DNA of 64,000 bases from Portulaca oleracea. Its lineage: Eukaryota > Streptophyta > Magnoliopsida > Caryophyllales > Portulacaceae. Below the pieces are notes generated by a model. That model saw only the letters and a program-made list of their open reading frames with translations, made no database searches and was not told where the DNA came from. The translations under genes were made by a program, and so were the position numbers. Below are positions 10,451 to 22,042 of the stretch, piece by piece. The stretch lies in NCBI GenBank assembly GCA_029582165.1, contig CM055871.1, forward strand, positions 4,037,501 through 4,101,500, given 5' to 3'. Each line of letters starts with the position of its first letter. Within the stretch, counting starts at the first letter, position 1.

Positions 10451-12451
10451 TATCATTTAAAGTAATTTCTTATTTCTTATTCATTACTATAATTGTCATT
10501 TTACTTGTACATAATATATTAATGGCCAGTCATAGTCCCTTGTAGGGTTTCTCTAGTATGCTAGGGTTCCGACGTAGGGTTTCGCCGTTGAGCTTCACTA
10601 CGTGCTGATCAGTCAACCAGTCTATTCGAGTATCAGTCATCAGTCTTGTCTTTCAGGCATGGAATAGGAGTGTGTGCAACACCCCAGATATATGGTTAAA
10701 TATGACTTAAAGATATTGCAATGACTACTAGTTTTTTGCACACACATGTACATGTATTGCACATGCATTACCATTCCTTATATACTACATTATCATAGTT
10801 TTTTTTAATAATTATTTCAATAGCAAATATGTTGTTTTCAATTTCTTAGGTTGTGATTGCAACGCTCGTTAAGTTTGGTAAGAGAGTTTGATAAGTTCCT
10901 ACGACTATATATGGTGGATATACAAGTTAAAAGAGAGTAGGTACGCCTACGACTCTCTTGGTTATCTAAGAAATTCCATCCTAGATATATTTTACATCAA
11001 CACTTGAAAAAAAATCATCCAAAGCAAGGAGGAGTTTTAGATATTTGCATCAGGTTTGCATATTGTTCAGATTCTCCAAAGTTGTGCTCCTAGTTTCTAG
11101 GAAGTTGCTAGTTAAACTTCCAGCTTTTTAGGCATTTGGTTATCCATTTTTAACGACCAAATTTGTTTTATGACAGGCCCTAGTGTTTTCGGGCCCGTGG
11201 CGATTCTTCGGGTATGGTGCATTTCTAAGAAGGGCTCATTCTTAGTGTCAGTCTTCAGCCCGTTACCTTGATAACGATGACAATTTTTAGCCCTTTGGTT
11301 TCGAGAGAGCCATTGACGCTTGGGAGGTAAAACTACATTTACGAATTATAATTTTTTGAAAGATAAAACAAATAATGATTAAGTTTCTAACCAATAAGAT
11401 GTTGTCTATTTTGTAGCATCATTGGCGAGGCTATTGTGGTTGCTAGGGTGTACATGGTGATTTGGGGTACCAGCGAAAAAAAGAAAGGTGACAACCCGAT
11501 GATATTGAGGCCAACCGTGGTGCAACCGGTGCTCCACCAGCCATTTCAGTCGAGCACTCGCAAGAGCCTGCGCCCGAGCGTGAAGAACCAACAACTGTTG
11601 GGCTCGAGGGAAGGAACAATTTTTGTTGGCCTTAAGGGGCGATGGACCAGCTGTTGTTGAGCTCGAGGGTGAAGAAATCGAAAAATTGATGAAATCGAAG
11701 TAACACAGTAGCCTAGAGCAGGTTTATTAATTACAAAGCCCTATAAAACTATTTGATCTATAGTGGATATCTTCAATATGTGGAATGATAACAGTGACCA
11801 AATGGAAGTTATGAATTTAAGATAATAAATTTTTAAAATTGATAAATTTATGAATGGTTTGGTCAGATTGAGTTCCTCTTATAGGGGGTTGGTTATAGTT
11901 TTCTTTCTGTCATTGTTTCATTATTATTTTTTGAAAATATGATTGATTAATTACACAATTTAAACTAGACACTAATATGAGGACATCTTGAACAATCAAA
12001 TGTCTGTTGGCTTTATCAGTCTTTTATTCGACTAGATTCTAGAGCATTGCAGATAAACATACAGTCTAGCTAGAAGGCTCATAGAAGATCATCTAGATGA
12101 ACAGAGTTACCTGCTTGGTTGTCTAATTTGTAGCTTTACAAAAATGTCGTTTTATTATAGTCACTTTCACCTTCTAATCAGATTTATGTGTCTTAAGTAA
12201 GGATCCAATGACTTTGGAATCAAGTTGATGGGAGTTTGGATGAGCCGTAGGCGTAGATAACAAGCCGACAAGTCCTAAATTGCATTAAATGGCAATCAGA
12301 AACAAAGCATATCAAATGAAATTGGTCTTTTTATGGCTTGTTGGAAAACCTCTTTCGGTGGTAATTTGATATCATCACGTTTCTAGTGAGCACGCACTTT
12401 TACACTGCATCTTTAGGTTTCACTCTTCCCATCCAATGTAGCAATAAAGTA
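10451..12451. other. Intergenic DNA without recognised gene
   Basis: Open frames around 11406-11660 on both strands overlap each other and show no family resemblance. Repeated GGGCCC/CGGGCCCGTGG-like motifs near 11190 and the higher GC content at 11400-11660 may mark a decayed element, but no ends or coding domains were found. Confidence 0.4.
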
Positions 12452-12663
12452 CTCCCTTGCATTGGAAATGTGGAAATTGTGAATAATATGATGAATAAAA
12501 AAGAAAAAATGTGAATAAAAAAGAAAAATGAATGAAAAAGATGTAATTAATAAGGTTAATTTGATAAATTAGTAATTAATGTGTTATTGGAAATATAAAG
12601 TGACAGATATTATGGGAAAAAAAAAAGTTAGTTAAAGTGACAGATAATATGGGAAGGAGGGAG
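12452..12663. mobile_element. Stowaway MITE
   Basis: The left end CTCCCTTGCATTGG and the right end GGGAAGGAGGGAG are flanked by TA dinucleotides. An internal GTGACAGATATTATGGGA motif is duplicated close to the right end (12600-12655), so the right terminal repeat occurs twice. Confidence 0.7.
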
Positions 12664-14090
12664 TAAAATTTACTCTTTTACTTCTTTTTCTGTTCTTAGC
12701 TCATGTAGGATCAATACGGTGGGCCTGTAAAAACAGAAATAATAAATGTGTCGGTACATCCATTTACAAATGATGAGTGGAAAGCTATTTCACAACCAAA
12801 GATAAACTAGAAAGCATGTACTTTTACACAACATCTCTATAATTGTTGCTCATATTGATGTGTCCAAATCTAGGTTAGGCAATGGGCAATGATTACCTGT
12901 TGACCAAGGAAATCGAGTGCAAGGAGCAAGAATCACCCCTGTATCAAGTCTCCAAAGATGAGATTGGGCATGATCACTCAATTCTATTGTTTTCTGGACA
13001 TACAAAAAGAAAAATTAAGATTAAAATATTTACACCAAGGGGCATGAAGATATCAACGAAAATCATATTTCTATCTAAATTAATAACAATTGAAGTCCCC
13101 AAGTGTTATTGTTGAAGGTTCCCTTAATGCCTTGATTCTTTTTTTTTTTTTTTTGGATAAAATTAATGCCTTGATTTTGGCAGGCCATATAGATGGAAAA
13201 AGGGAATAATGGATTCAACTTTGATTCAAATGGGAAATCATATGTAAACATAGGGCTATTCTTCATTGTATTCGAATGAGTCTTTTACTATAATAAAGCA
13301 GCATCATAAGCCATTCCAATGTAAGCATGCACTTGTAATGTCGAGCATGCCTGCATAAAAGCCCTTTGTTACTCAACTATTGGAACATGAAACTTAGGAA
13401 GGAAGATATGAAGTAAGGATTGCCAAGGAAAATGATCAACCACAAGGAAACATTTATAGGTCTCGTTACCTCATCAAGATCAGAGATCTACAAAGATTTG
13501 CGAATGATTGGAAGTGGCATGAATATAATATATAAAAAGAGAAATTGACATATCAATGTACTTCAAGCTAGAGCATAAATACCGAGTTTCTTATCTTCAC
13601 AAATCCAGGAGAAGGGCTTAGCGTAAATAAAACCACTACTCCATTCAGATGGCAGACAATCAAATTAAACTATTTCAAAGCTATAAACATAGTAGCAAAC
13701 TTGCAAGTAACATAAGCTGAATTACTAAAATAACTTAATTGCTCCAAATATTTGTTTTCGCCTTAATTGTTCAAAAATATTTTTGAGAAATTCAAATTGG
13801 TAGGCTCCAATTTTAGCTTATTCCTTGTTGTCAATCACTTTGCGAGCAAGGTCATGTGGTAGGCCTATTTTTGAAAATTATCCATACAGTAGGCTTCTTG
13901 TTAACTTAACATTAGACTGTATGGTTGATAAACCTCAATTTTACCGCCTTAAACCTCGATTTTCAGGTTGTGTTTCGAGAGTATTTTACCTACTTTGACA
14001 CAAATTCGACTTGGTTTAGCTCAACTTCGCTTGTTGTAGCTAAAATACTTAACTTTGTCAATTGTAGGTGAATTTTGGGTGATTCACGGC
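12664..14090. other. Intergenic DNA without recognised gene
   Basis: A 77-codon frame at 12882-13115 (+) has no recognisable motif. Nothing else of coding character is visible. A micro-insertion near 13.14 kb is listed separately. Confidence 0.4.
13124..13176 (-). repeat. Micro-retroinsertion: poly(T) stub between 14-bp direct repeats
   Basis: The repeat TTAATGCCTTGATT occurs at 13124-13137 and 13163-13176. Between them are 25 bp: a T run, then GGATAAAA. Read on the minus strand this is a poly(A) tail preceded by a few bases, flanked by a target-site duplication of the length made by LINE machinery. It is best explained as an extremely 5'-truncated retroposon. Confidence 0.65.
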
Positions 14091-14099
14091 GCTTTAATT

Positions 14100-15190
14100 A
14101 TTATTGGATGAAACATGAACAAGTCGTGAAGAAGCCCGGATGCAAAGAGCGTGTGAAGGATCTCAAATAAGACTTTTCCCAAGGCGCACACCCAGGCGCA
14201 CACCTGTGCGCCAGTCTAGAAATACCAGCACAGGCGCACACCCAGGTGCACACCAAGGCGCACGCCTGTGCACAATGCCCAGAAATCAGTTTTATTGTTT
14301 TAAATAGAAAAAAAAGGCAGTTTTCAATGACGACGTTAGTTTCCATCTTCTTCCTAGGGTTGAGAGGTTTTCTCTCTAGCCTCTCTAGAGGCTTTTAGGT
14401 TAGTTCTTGGATTTAATTTGCTTTTCTATGCATCGGATTCATGAATTTCGCTTCCAATTCTATAATTCAAGACTAAGTTTCTCTTCTTCTATCCCTTTCT
14501 CTATATTTTCCCCTATGTTAATTTCTTGTTAGTCTTGTGTTGTTTGGGTTGTGATTGATGTGTTTGACAATGAATTAATCTTGTTTTAGTCCTAATCTAT
14601 CTAAATTCATGCTTGTAGTTTAGAGGTTTTCTCATGCCCACCATGTGTTCGATGAAATACTCGAGAGAGTGTTCATTTATATTTCTTTGGGCAATTGATG
14701 TATGCCGAGAGGTGAGATTAATTTGCTTGTGTGGTGGAGAAAATAGTTAGGGTTTTTTGACATGAGAATAGTCGAATTCTAACTAGGTCTAGGGTTGCTA
14801 TTCTTGTAGTTTAATTAGACTAACTCCATGAGAATAGGCAGTTAGAATAGTTAGACTAGCCCTTGACCCTCGAGAGAGGGCTTTGGTGAACTTTAATGGT
14901 GCAACCGATCACTCTTAATTACTTGTTCAGAATCGGTAGATTAGGTCGTTCAAATTGATTAGTTGTTGAATACCGATTTTGTTGCCTGAACATCTTTTTA
15001 TTGCTTTCGTAATCCTTAGTTAATCTACCTAACTTGAAACACTTGAGTCCGCTCTGAGTGCTTGGAACACAACTCCCTGAGATTGACAACCGTACTCCCA
15101 AAAGTACGACAACAATGGTTTGCCCTTGTATGCTACTGCTCTCTCTCATCCTCACACAAGTGTCGAACTGATTCCAGAAATGAGAAAGTC
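14100..15190 (+). mobile_element. LTR-retrotransposon remnant (probable Ty3/gypsy LTR plus leader)
   Basis: The stretch has the style of a plant gypsy LTR and leader. A short, TC-rich transcribed-leader-like segment lies at 14340-14520. It ends in ACAACTCCCTGAGATTGACA followed by CCGTACTCCC (15068-15098), which resembles the leader of Tat/Athila-type elements. An internal degenerate array of GGCGCACACC units lies at 14183-14275. No LTR borders, PBS or coding domain could be fixed, so class and limits are tentative. Confidence 0.4.
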
Positions 15191-15259
15191 AAGCTGAATT
15201 TTTGAATGTTATCTTTGTCTCCGTTTCAGTATCTCTCTATGATCTCAACCTTAATTAAA

Positions 15260-15484
15260 AGCACTACTTAGCACCATAGGGACAAGAATGTGGTGCACCA
15301 CATTGAGGTGGATGTCATTTTACTCGAGACAAGGTCATGGAAGGCTTGTTACAATTGAGCTATCTTCCAACATAATCACAGCTTGCAGATGTCCTAACTA
15401 AAATCCTTCCCTCGAATCAACATTGGGACTTATTAAACAAGCTTGGCGTGCTGAATTTGAATAGTATTGAGGATCCTACTTCTG
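15260..15484 (+). pseudogene. Copia pol remnant (RNase H C-terminus)
   Basis: The plus strand encodes a decayed copy of the C-terminal copia RNase H region. HIEVD is followed by a frameshift, then HFTRDKV, LSYLPT, an in-frame stop, and SQLADVLTKILP with LLNKLGVLNL. It breaks off where the LINE begins and is older than, and opposite in orientation to, the copia element at 15846-20145. Confidence 0.7.
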
Positions 15485-15845
15485 TTGACCTGAACGTAAA
15501 AGTTGGAGACTTTATTCGCTCGAACAAGACTTGGATGTGGATTTATTATGATTTGTTGTAAATGAGACTTCTGTTGATGCCATTCTCAATATCTCGATTC
15601 CTTTTAATAATTCGAAGGTTATTTGTGTTGAGTTTTTTCAAGTAATGACGAACTTTCGTCTAAATCTTCTACTTAGTTGGCACATGACATAAATCTTGGT
15701 ACTTATCTGGATTTGGAAACTTGACATTCATCCTAAGTCAATGTTATTTTTATGGCAACTTCTTTGGAATACCTTACCCCTTACATCTTGTCTAAATTAT
15801 CGTGGAATGAACATTCCGTTATCATGCCCTTATTGTAACCATGTT

Positions 15846-16110
15846 TGTTGGAGCCAATAACAGAGAGACAGAGGAAAAGGTACTCAAAGCTTCACTTATT
15901 ATTTCACAAACTGAAGAATATGACAACATAAATAGGACTCTGTCAAAACAGACTCAACTGAACTTTAGGAACTGAAAAGTTTGAAAAGATATGCCTAAAA
16001 CACAATACCGAAAAATAGGAAAATACCAACAACTGGTTTGACCCACTATTGCTACATCTTACTGAAAAACAACAAACACTTGCAACTGTATTTTGAAGTG
16101 TCATCCAACA
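15846..16110 (-). repeat. 3' LTR of the copia element
   Basis: 265 bp, TGTTGGAGCCAATAAC to ATCCAACA on the plus strand. It is the 3' LTR because the polypurine tract abuts its right side and the coding sense is minus. Confidence 0.92.
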
Positions 16111-16123
16111 CTCCCCCTTGCTT
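16111..16123 (-). other. Polypurine tract
   Basis: The minus strand reads AAGCAAGGGGGAG directly before the 3' LTR, the usual priming site for plus-strand synthesis. Confidence 0.8.
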
Positions 16124-18870
16124 AAAAATCACATACTCCAAGCATCATTCTGAAATGGTCATGCTTTGCTTGTGTTAATGCCTTCATCAGAATGTCTGCA
16201 ACTTGATCATTGGTTCCACAAAACTTCCAGGCTACTTCTTCTTTAGCAACAAGGCTCCGGATAAAGTGATAACGGATGTCGATGTGTTTTGGTTCAGCTA
16301 TGATATGTTGGGTTTTTCGCCATCGCAATAGTAGCATTGTTGTCACAAAGTATCACAGTTGCCTCATGTTGCCTATTTTGAAGGTCGATGAACAACCTTC
16401 TCAACCACACAGCTTGACAGGCTGCCTTAGTGGCAGCCATATACTCTGCTTCTGACGAAGAAAGCGCTACTACCTCTTGCTTTTTCGAACGTCAGGATAT
16501 TGCTCCAGAACCCAAGCTAAAGATATGGCCTAACGTACTCCTTCTGTCATCTGTACAGCCTGTCCAATCACTGTCACAATAACCAGACAATATTAAATCT
16601 GAGTTATCCGAGTACCAAATTCCAAAACCTACTGTTCCAGCAACGTATCTTAGCACCCTTTTTGCAGCTCTAAAGTGTTGTTTGGTGGGGTTATGCATAA
16701 ACCTAGACAACACACTCATAGCAAATGTTATATCGAGACGAGTGTGTGTCAAATAGTTCAGCCCACCAATCAAACTTCTATATATACTTGATTCAACAGG
16801 CTCTGTACCATCTTCTAGTTGTAGCTTCTCGTTTGAATTCATGGGAGTAGCAACAGCTTTGCAATTAAGCATCCCAAATCTGGAGAGGAGAGATCTCTCG
16901 CATACTTTTCCTTGGATAAAAAAAAAAATCCATTTTCAACTTGCTTCACTTGAAGCCCAAGAAAGTAGCACATGACTCCCAAATCTGTCATGTCAAATTC
17001 ATCCTTCATACATGTTCTAAATTCAGTAAATAATGTTCCGGATGATCCAAAATAAATAATATCATCAACATAAATACAGATAATGTAGAATTCACCATGC
17101 TCATGCTTCTTCACATATAAAGTTGGCTCACTCTCGCTTCTTGCAAAACCATGCCCTAGAAAGTATGAATTAATCCTTGTGTACCAAGCTCGTGGCACTT
17201 GTTTAAGCCGGTAAAGAGCCTTCTTTAGCCTGTACACTTTATTTTCACTCCATTTAACAGCGAACCCCTCAGGTTGTACAACATAGACCTCCTCCTCTAA
17301 GTTGCCATTCAAAAAGGCAGATTTCACATCAAATTGATAAATAGGAAGTTTCAATGTAGCATCAAGAGATAGTAAAGCTCTCAGGTTTCAAAGTGAGCAA
17401 CAGGAGAAAACGATTCTACGAGTTTATGATCCAAAAATCCTCTACAACATTGCAGGTTGTGAACCTGTTGCTGGACCTACAACATTGGAGTCATTTGCAA
17501 TCTCTTCAACAAATGATTCCTGCTGCACCTGTTTTGCTCCCCAATTCCAACCAACAGATTCATCAAATATAACAAATGACTAACACTTTACCACTTAAAG
17601 GATTGTACAATTTATAAGCCTTGGATTGAATACTATACCCAACAAAGATGCACTTTCAGACTTGTCATCCAACTTGTGACGTAATTGTGAGTGTACCATG
17701 GCATAGGCAATGTATCCAAATACACGTAAGTGGATTACCTTTGTTTTTCAGCCTGCTCACACCTCATATGGAGTTCGATTATACACTGCTTTTGTCTGGG
17801 AGATGTTCAAGAGGTAGACTGTTGTAGCCACTGCTTCTACCCAAAACCTTTTGGGGGCAGCCCTTGCACTCATCATGTTTCTTCTCATCTCAACAATTGT
17901 TTGATTCTTTCACTCGGCTACACCATTATGTTGTGGGGTGTACGGCGATGTGAGGTCCCTGCGAATGTCAGACACTTCGCAAAAGTTGTTGAACTCTTTA
18001 GAAGTGAATTCTCCACCATTGTCTGTTCGCAAAACTTTAATCTGACAACCACTGAGTTTCTCCACATAGGCCTTAAAATTCTTGAAACGATCAAATGTTT
18101 CAGACTTATGTTTCAAGAAATATACCCTACTCATGCGACTATAGTCATCGGTAAAGAGTAAAAATATTGACTCCCTCCTAGAGACTCCACAGACATAGGA
18201 CCACACAAATCAGCGTGGACCGACTCCAAACATTTTTCAGCTCTCCAAGCTTTGCCTACGGGAAATAATGGTTTGGACTACTTACCATAGACACACCCTT
18301 CACAAAATTGAAGTGAATTAATCCAAGGTAGCCTAATCACCATACTTTTGCTAGTCAACAGTTGTAATCCCTTAACATTCAAATGACCATACCTCAAATG
18401 CCATATAGATCATCTACTCGACTCTTCTCAGCAATTAGAGCACAACTCTCTTTTTTTTTTCTTCAGACACATCAAATGGAAACATTCTATTTTTGGTCAT
18501 TTGGATAGTGAAATTTTTTTATCCCGTCTTTTTATCACGAATGACACAAGCACTATCATCGAAGAAAACAAAAAACCCACACTCCAATAGTTGCCCAACA
18601 CTTAAAAGATTATATGCTAGGCAAGGGACATATTGCACATCTCGAATAAGTTTAAACACTACCATCAGAGGTATTGATAGCAACCGTACCTAGACCTTCA
18701 ATTCTGATTGTTGCGCCATCCGGGATTTTCACTTTTGATTTCACCGACTCATCAAGCTCTTTAAACAACGCCCTTGTGCCAGTCATGTGGTTGGAGCAAC
18801 CACTGCCCACAAACCATACATCATTTACGGTGGCTTCGTCAGTAGACTTGGCCATAAGCAAAAAGGTTTC
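16122..18870 (-). pseudogene. Copia pol: protease, integrase, reverse transcriptase, RNase H (broken)
   Basis: Minus-strand segments in several frames. A protease-like stretch lies near 18650-18861 (WFVGSGCSNHM; the catalytic Asp of this family's DSG triad is replaced by Gly). The integrase core is at about 17910-18206 (TDDYSRMSRVYFL, RTDNGGEF, PYTPQHNGVAE). Reverse transcriptase spans 17354-16839 ([10 protein letters not shown], then YVDDIIYFG). Connection and RNase H spans 16872-16122 (YCDSDWTGCTDDRRST, VADILMKALT). Frame changes and stops between blocks mean no full polyprotein can be made. Confidence 0.85.
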
Positions 18871-18969
18871 TTCATGCTTCGTGTTGGTAAAATTGACATG
18901 CTGATGCTGATCTCTTTGTTTAGTCCAACACTCAACTTCTTTGTGCCAAAACTTGTTGTAGTAACGGCA

Positions 18970-19743
18970 CTAAATGTTGCTTCTTCCACCAAATTGTCCT
19001 CGCCCTCGTCCACGACCACGGCCATGACCATGGTAGCCTCCTCTACCTTCGTTTTTGCCTCCTAAATTTTCTTGCTTAGTCATATAGGTCTCCCCCTTAA
19101 TCTGAAAAGCCTTCTCTTCTGTTTTGTTAGATGGCCTAGTAATTCTAACCTCATGAGCTAAGAGTGAACCCATAAGCTTGTCAAAAGTGTAAGTAGAGAG
19201 GTCCTTAGACCCCTTAATTGTAGCTACAACATGATCAAAATCAGCAGTTAAACTCCTCAACACTTTACTAACAATTGTTTCATTGCTTAAATTTTCCCCA
19301 TAAGTTTTCATCTGACTGACGACTCCAGAAACTCTAAACAGAAAATTTTGCACTGGCTCTCTCTATCATTCCAAGGTCTCAAATTCGCGCATAAGAGTTT
19401 GCAATTTAACAGTAAGTACCTATTTCTCTCCCAAAAACTCCTTCTTGAGAGTCTACCATGCTTGGTTGGAGGTTATGGCCGCTGCAATTCTGGGAAAAAT
19501 TTCGTCATCCAGCGTTGATTGGATGAGAAACAAGGCATTCGCATCCCTTTCACGGTTTTCTCGCAGTTGTGCATCAGGTTGAGTCGGTGCCAAGGTCGGC
19601 TCAGTGTATCCTTTCTCTACTAAGTCCCATAGCTCCTGAGACTTGAACATAGTTTGCATCTTGAGACTCCTCAGGTGGTACTTCCCCCCTTTAAATATGG
19701 GAATTAGGGGCTGAACAGAGGAGTTTCCGCCATTGCTTGCCAT
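18970..19743 (-). pseudogene. Copia gag (broken)
   Basis: The minus strand starts MASNGGNSSVQPLIPIF and continues through a UBN2-type gag domain (WDLVEKGYTEP; then LSNETIVSKVLRSLTADFD). It ends in a Gly/Arg-rich stretch (GHGRGRGRGRG) before a degenerate zinc knuckle near 18940. Stops and a frame change near 19360-19450 separate the two parts. Confidence 0.8.
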
Positions 19744-19862
19744 GACTGTACTGTTTTGTGGCTGTAATTGGGTAGAAAATGGGCTTGCTTGTCTTTCTCT
19801 CTCACTGCTTACTTTCCCTTCCTCTCAATCAGCCTGCTCGTGCCTGAGGACTGATCTTCAAT

Positions 19863-19875
19863 GGCTCTGATACCA
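19863..19875 (-). other. Primer-binding site, initiator tRNA-Met type
   Basis: The minus strand reads TGGTATCAGAGCC just inside the 5' LTR, complementary to the 3' end of plant initiator methionine tRNA and typical for copia elements. Confidence 0.88.
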
Positions 19876-19879
19876 AAAT

Positions 19880-20145
19880 TGTTGGAGCCAAGAACAGAGA
19901 GACAAAGGAAAAGGTACTCAAAGCTTCACTTATTATTTCACAAACTGAAGAATATGACAACATAAATAGGACTCTATCAAAACAAACTCAACTGAACTTT
20001 AGAAACTGAAAAAACTGAAAAGATATGCCTAACAACACAGTACCTAAAAATAGGAAAATACCAACAACTGGTTTGACCCACTATTGCTGCCTCTAACTGA
20101 AAAACAGCAAACACTTGCAACTGTATTTTGAAGTATTATTCAACA
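19880..20145 (-). repeat. 5' LTR of the copia element
   Basis: 266 bp, TGTTGGAGCCAAGAAC to ATTCAACA on the plus strand. It is nearly identical to the copy at 15846-16110 and adjacent to the PBS. Confidence 0.92.
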
Positions 20146-21254
20146 ATGTTGAAGATATTGATCATCTTTTATCAACTGCCCTGCGGCTCATGACCATGAC
20201 ATTTGGAACTTGGTGCATTCCCATAAATGGGTTCATCAAACTTCTGTGCCTTCGAATGATGAATCCTTCATTTTTTTTCCATTGTACTAAAAATAATCCC
20301 GACAGTCATAATATAGAATGGATTATCGCATCGCTTTGGGATATTTGGAAGTCTCGTAATTCAATAGTGTTCCGTAATGAGGCTCCTCCATCTTGGGTCA
20401 TGATTTTGGCTCGAGCAAAACGGGCATATGCGGAGTAGAGGATTCATCATCGCCTTACTAATCCATATGCATGATCATTTATACTATGGTTCTTCTTCTG
20501 GTTTGGGTGGGCATTATAGGTAGATCTGTGTGCAAGCCTTCTGATAGTTTACTTCAAGCTCAACTTTGATGGTTCCAAATCTTCTTCGGTTTCAACTGAT
20601 GGGTTACTTCTTCGTGACTCTTTGGGCCAGCTTCTTTATGCATCTTCTTTACGTCTTGGTAGTACGTCTTTGATTGCTAAGGCTGTTGCTTTTCGGAATG
20701 GTTTTCAATCGGCGATTGATCTTGGTTACACAAACTTATGTATAGATGGTGATAACTTGGTTCTCATCAAATCTCTTCTCGTCGATCTTCATGCTCCTTG
20801 GGAAATTGATTCGTTAGTCCAGGACGTCGAGATTTTTTACAATATTGTTCTTCTTTCTCTATTAATCATGCTTTTAGGGAAGGCAATCGAGCTACTGACT
20901 TGTCAGCTAAGTTTGGTATGTCATAACAGTCTTCAGTTTGTTGGCTCACTAGTCCATCTTTAGATTTTCATTATATTTTATTAGATGATTATCTTGGTAG
21001 ACCTCATGAGAGACGGTTACCTAGGTACTTGTACTTACCATTGTTTCAAAAAAAAAAAAAAAAAGAGTTTTGCTTAGCACATTGGTGGGGGACACATATA
21101 CATCACATTCGACCTGATGTAAATCCAGTTCTGGAATAGTATTTTTTTGGGTTCGCAGGCGCCACAAATTAAAGCAATAGAATACTACTATAACATGACA
21201 AAGGGTGCGATTCAAACATATTAATTCAGGACTTAATTTATCCAAGGCATCTTT

Positions 21255-21961
21255 TGTTAGGAGAAATTGAATTGATTGTGCGGAAATTTGGTGTAGGATC
21301 GAATTCACAAGGAAATTGAGAAAACTAAAATTTAATGGACAATTTATGTACGTGGGAAACCGAAGTACTCGGAGAAAAACCCACGGACGCAAACGTAATA
21401 AAATCCACTATATGAGAAAATGAGTACAATGGCGATCACAATCACGATATGTGATTTGATCAAATTAGAGGACACTCCCTCTCTAAACCTCTTCTCTCTT
21501 TACAAGTGGACAAGTGGAAATATTAGAGTACAAATGATACTCTAATTTAGCTCTCAAGCAAAGTGTTTAACTCCCACAAATAAATGATACAAGTGTATAT
21601 GCTATACTTCTCTTGTATGTGGTGTATGTAACTCTCTTGTGTGGATTGATGGATGCTTCATGCCAAGAGTGGTATTTATAATAAATCAAGGAGTTGGGTG
21701 GTGGAACAACCCCCTTGATTTATGGCACTAATTGATCCTTCATTTATGGCACTAATCAAGGAGTTGGGTGGTGGAACAACTCCCTTGATTTATGGCACTA
21801 ATTGATCCTTCATTTATGGCATAAATCAAGGAGTTGGGTGGTGGAACAACTCCCTTAATTTATGGCACTAATCAATCCTTGATTTATGCAATGTTGATTA
21901 TCAAAGATGCATCCACAATTGTCAATCAATAACATTATTATTTTTGGGACATATCTCAACA
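21255..21961 (-). repeat. 3' LTR of a second, 5'-truncated copia element
   Basis: About 707 bp from TGTTAGGAG to CTCAACA. A purine tract (minus strand CCAAGGTGGAGA, plus-strand 21963-21974) directly follows on the coding side, and RNase H coding begins about 80 bp further. It contains three 70 bp tandem units. No partner LTR is present to the right. Confidence 0.78.
21684..21893. repeat. 70-bp tandem repeat, three copies, inside the LTR
   Basis: Units begin AATCAAGGAGTTGGGTGGTG at 21684, 21754 and 21824, an exact 70 bp period with few substitutions. Each unit holds a short inverted pair around GGAACAACTCCC and ends in a CTTCATTTATGGCA-like motif. Confidence 0.9.
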
Positions 21962-22042
21962 ATCTCCACCTTGGACCAAAAATAATAATACCGCCTGCCG
22001 TCTTTTAACGTCCTCTATCGAGAGGACGACCCCGAAGGGAAT

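Larger units (their letters stand above)
15846..20145 (-). mobile_element. Complete but decayed Ty1/copia retrotransposon
   Basis: LTRs at 15846-16110 and 19880-20145 both run TGTTGG to CAACA and are flanked by an exact 5 bp duplication ATGTT (15841-15845 and 20146-20150). The coding sense is the minus strand, with gag, protease, integrase, reverse transcriptase and RNase H in copia order. PBS and polypurine tract are in the expected places. The LTRs differ at roughly 15-20 sites by eye, so the insertion is not recent. Frameshifts and stops break gag and pol. It lies inside the LINE at 15485-21064. Confidence 0.93.
15485..21064 (+). mobile_element. LINE (L1-type) 3' part, split by a copia insertion
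   Basis: The left piece (about 15485-15845) encodes the zinc-binding segment that follows plant LINE reverse transcriptases (IWKLDIHPKSMLFLWQLLW, then CPYC). The same frame resumes right of the copia element at 20151 (EDIDHLLSTAL, then WIIASLWDIWKSRNSIVF). An RNase H-like domain follows (LNFDGSK near 20563; FRNGFQSAIDLGYTNLCIDGDN), with a poly(A) of about 18 at 21046-21063. Stops and shifts are present, and the reverse transcriptase core and ORF1 are missing, so this is a 5'-truncated dead copy. The left limit is approximate. Confidence 0.75.

Noticed and set aside
11406..11660. Two overlapping frames on opposite strands
   Set aside because: No recognisable motif; the openness reflects local GC content.
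13075..13266. 63-codon frame across the T run
   Set aside because: Contains the poly(K) product of the retroposon stub; not a gene.
14183..14275. GGCGCACACC-type repeats considered as a CRISPR-like or regulatory array
   Set aside because: Degenerate short units in an LTR-like remnant of a plant genome; no regular spacers.
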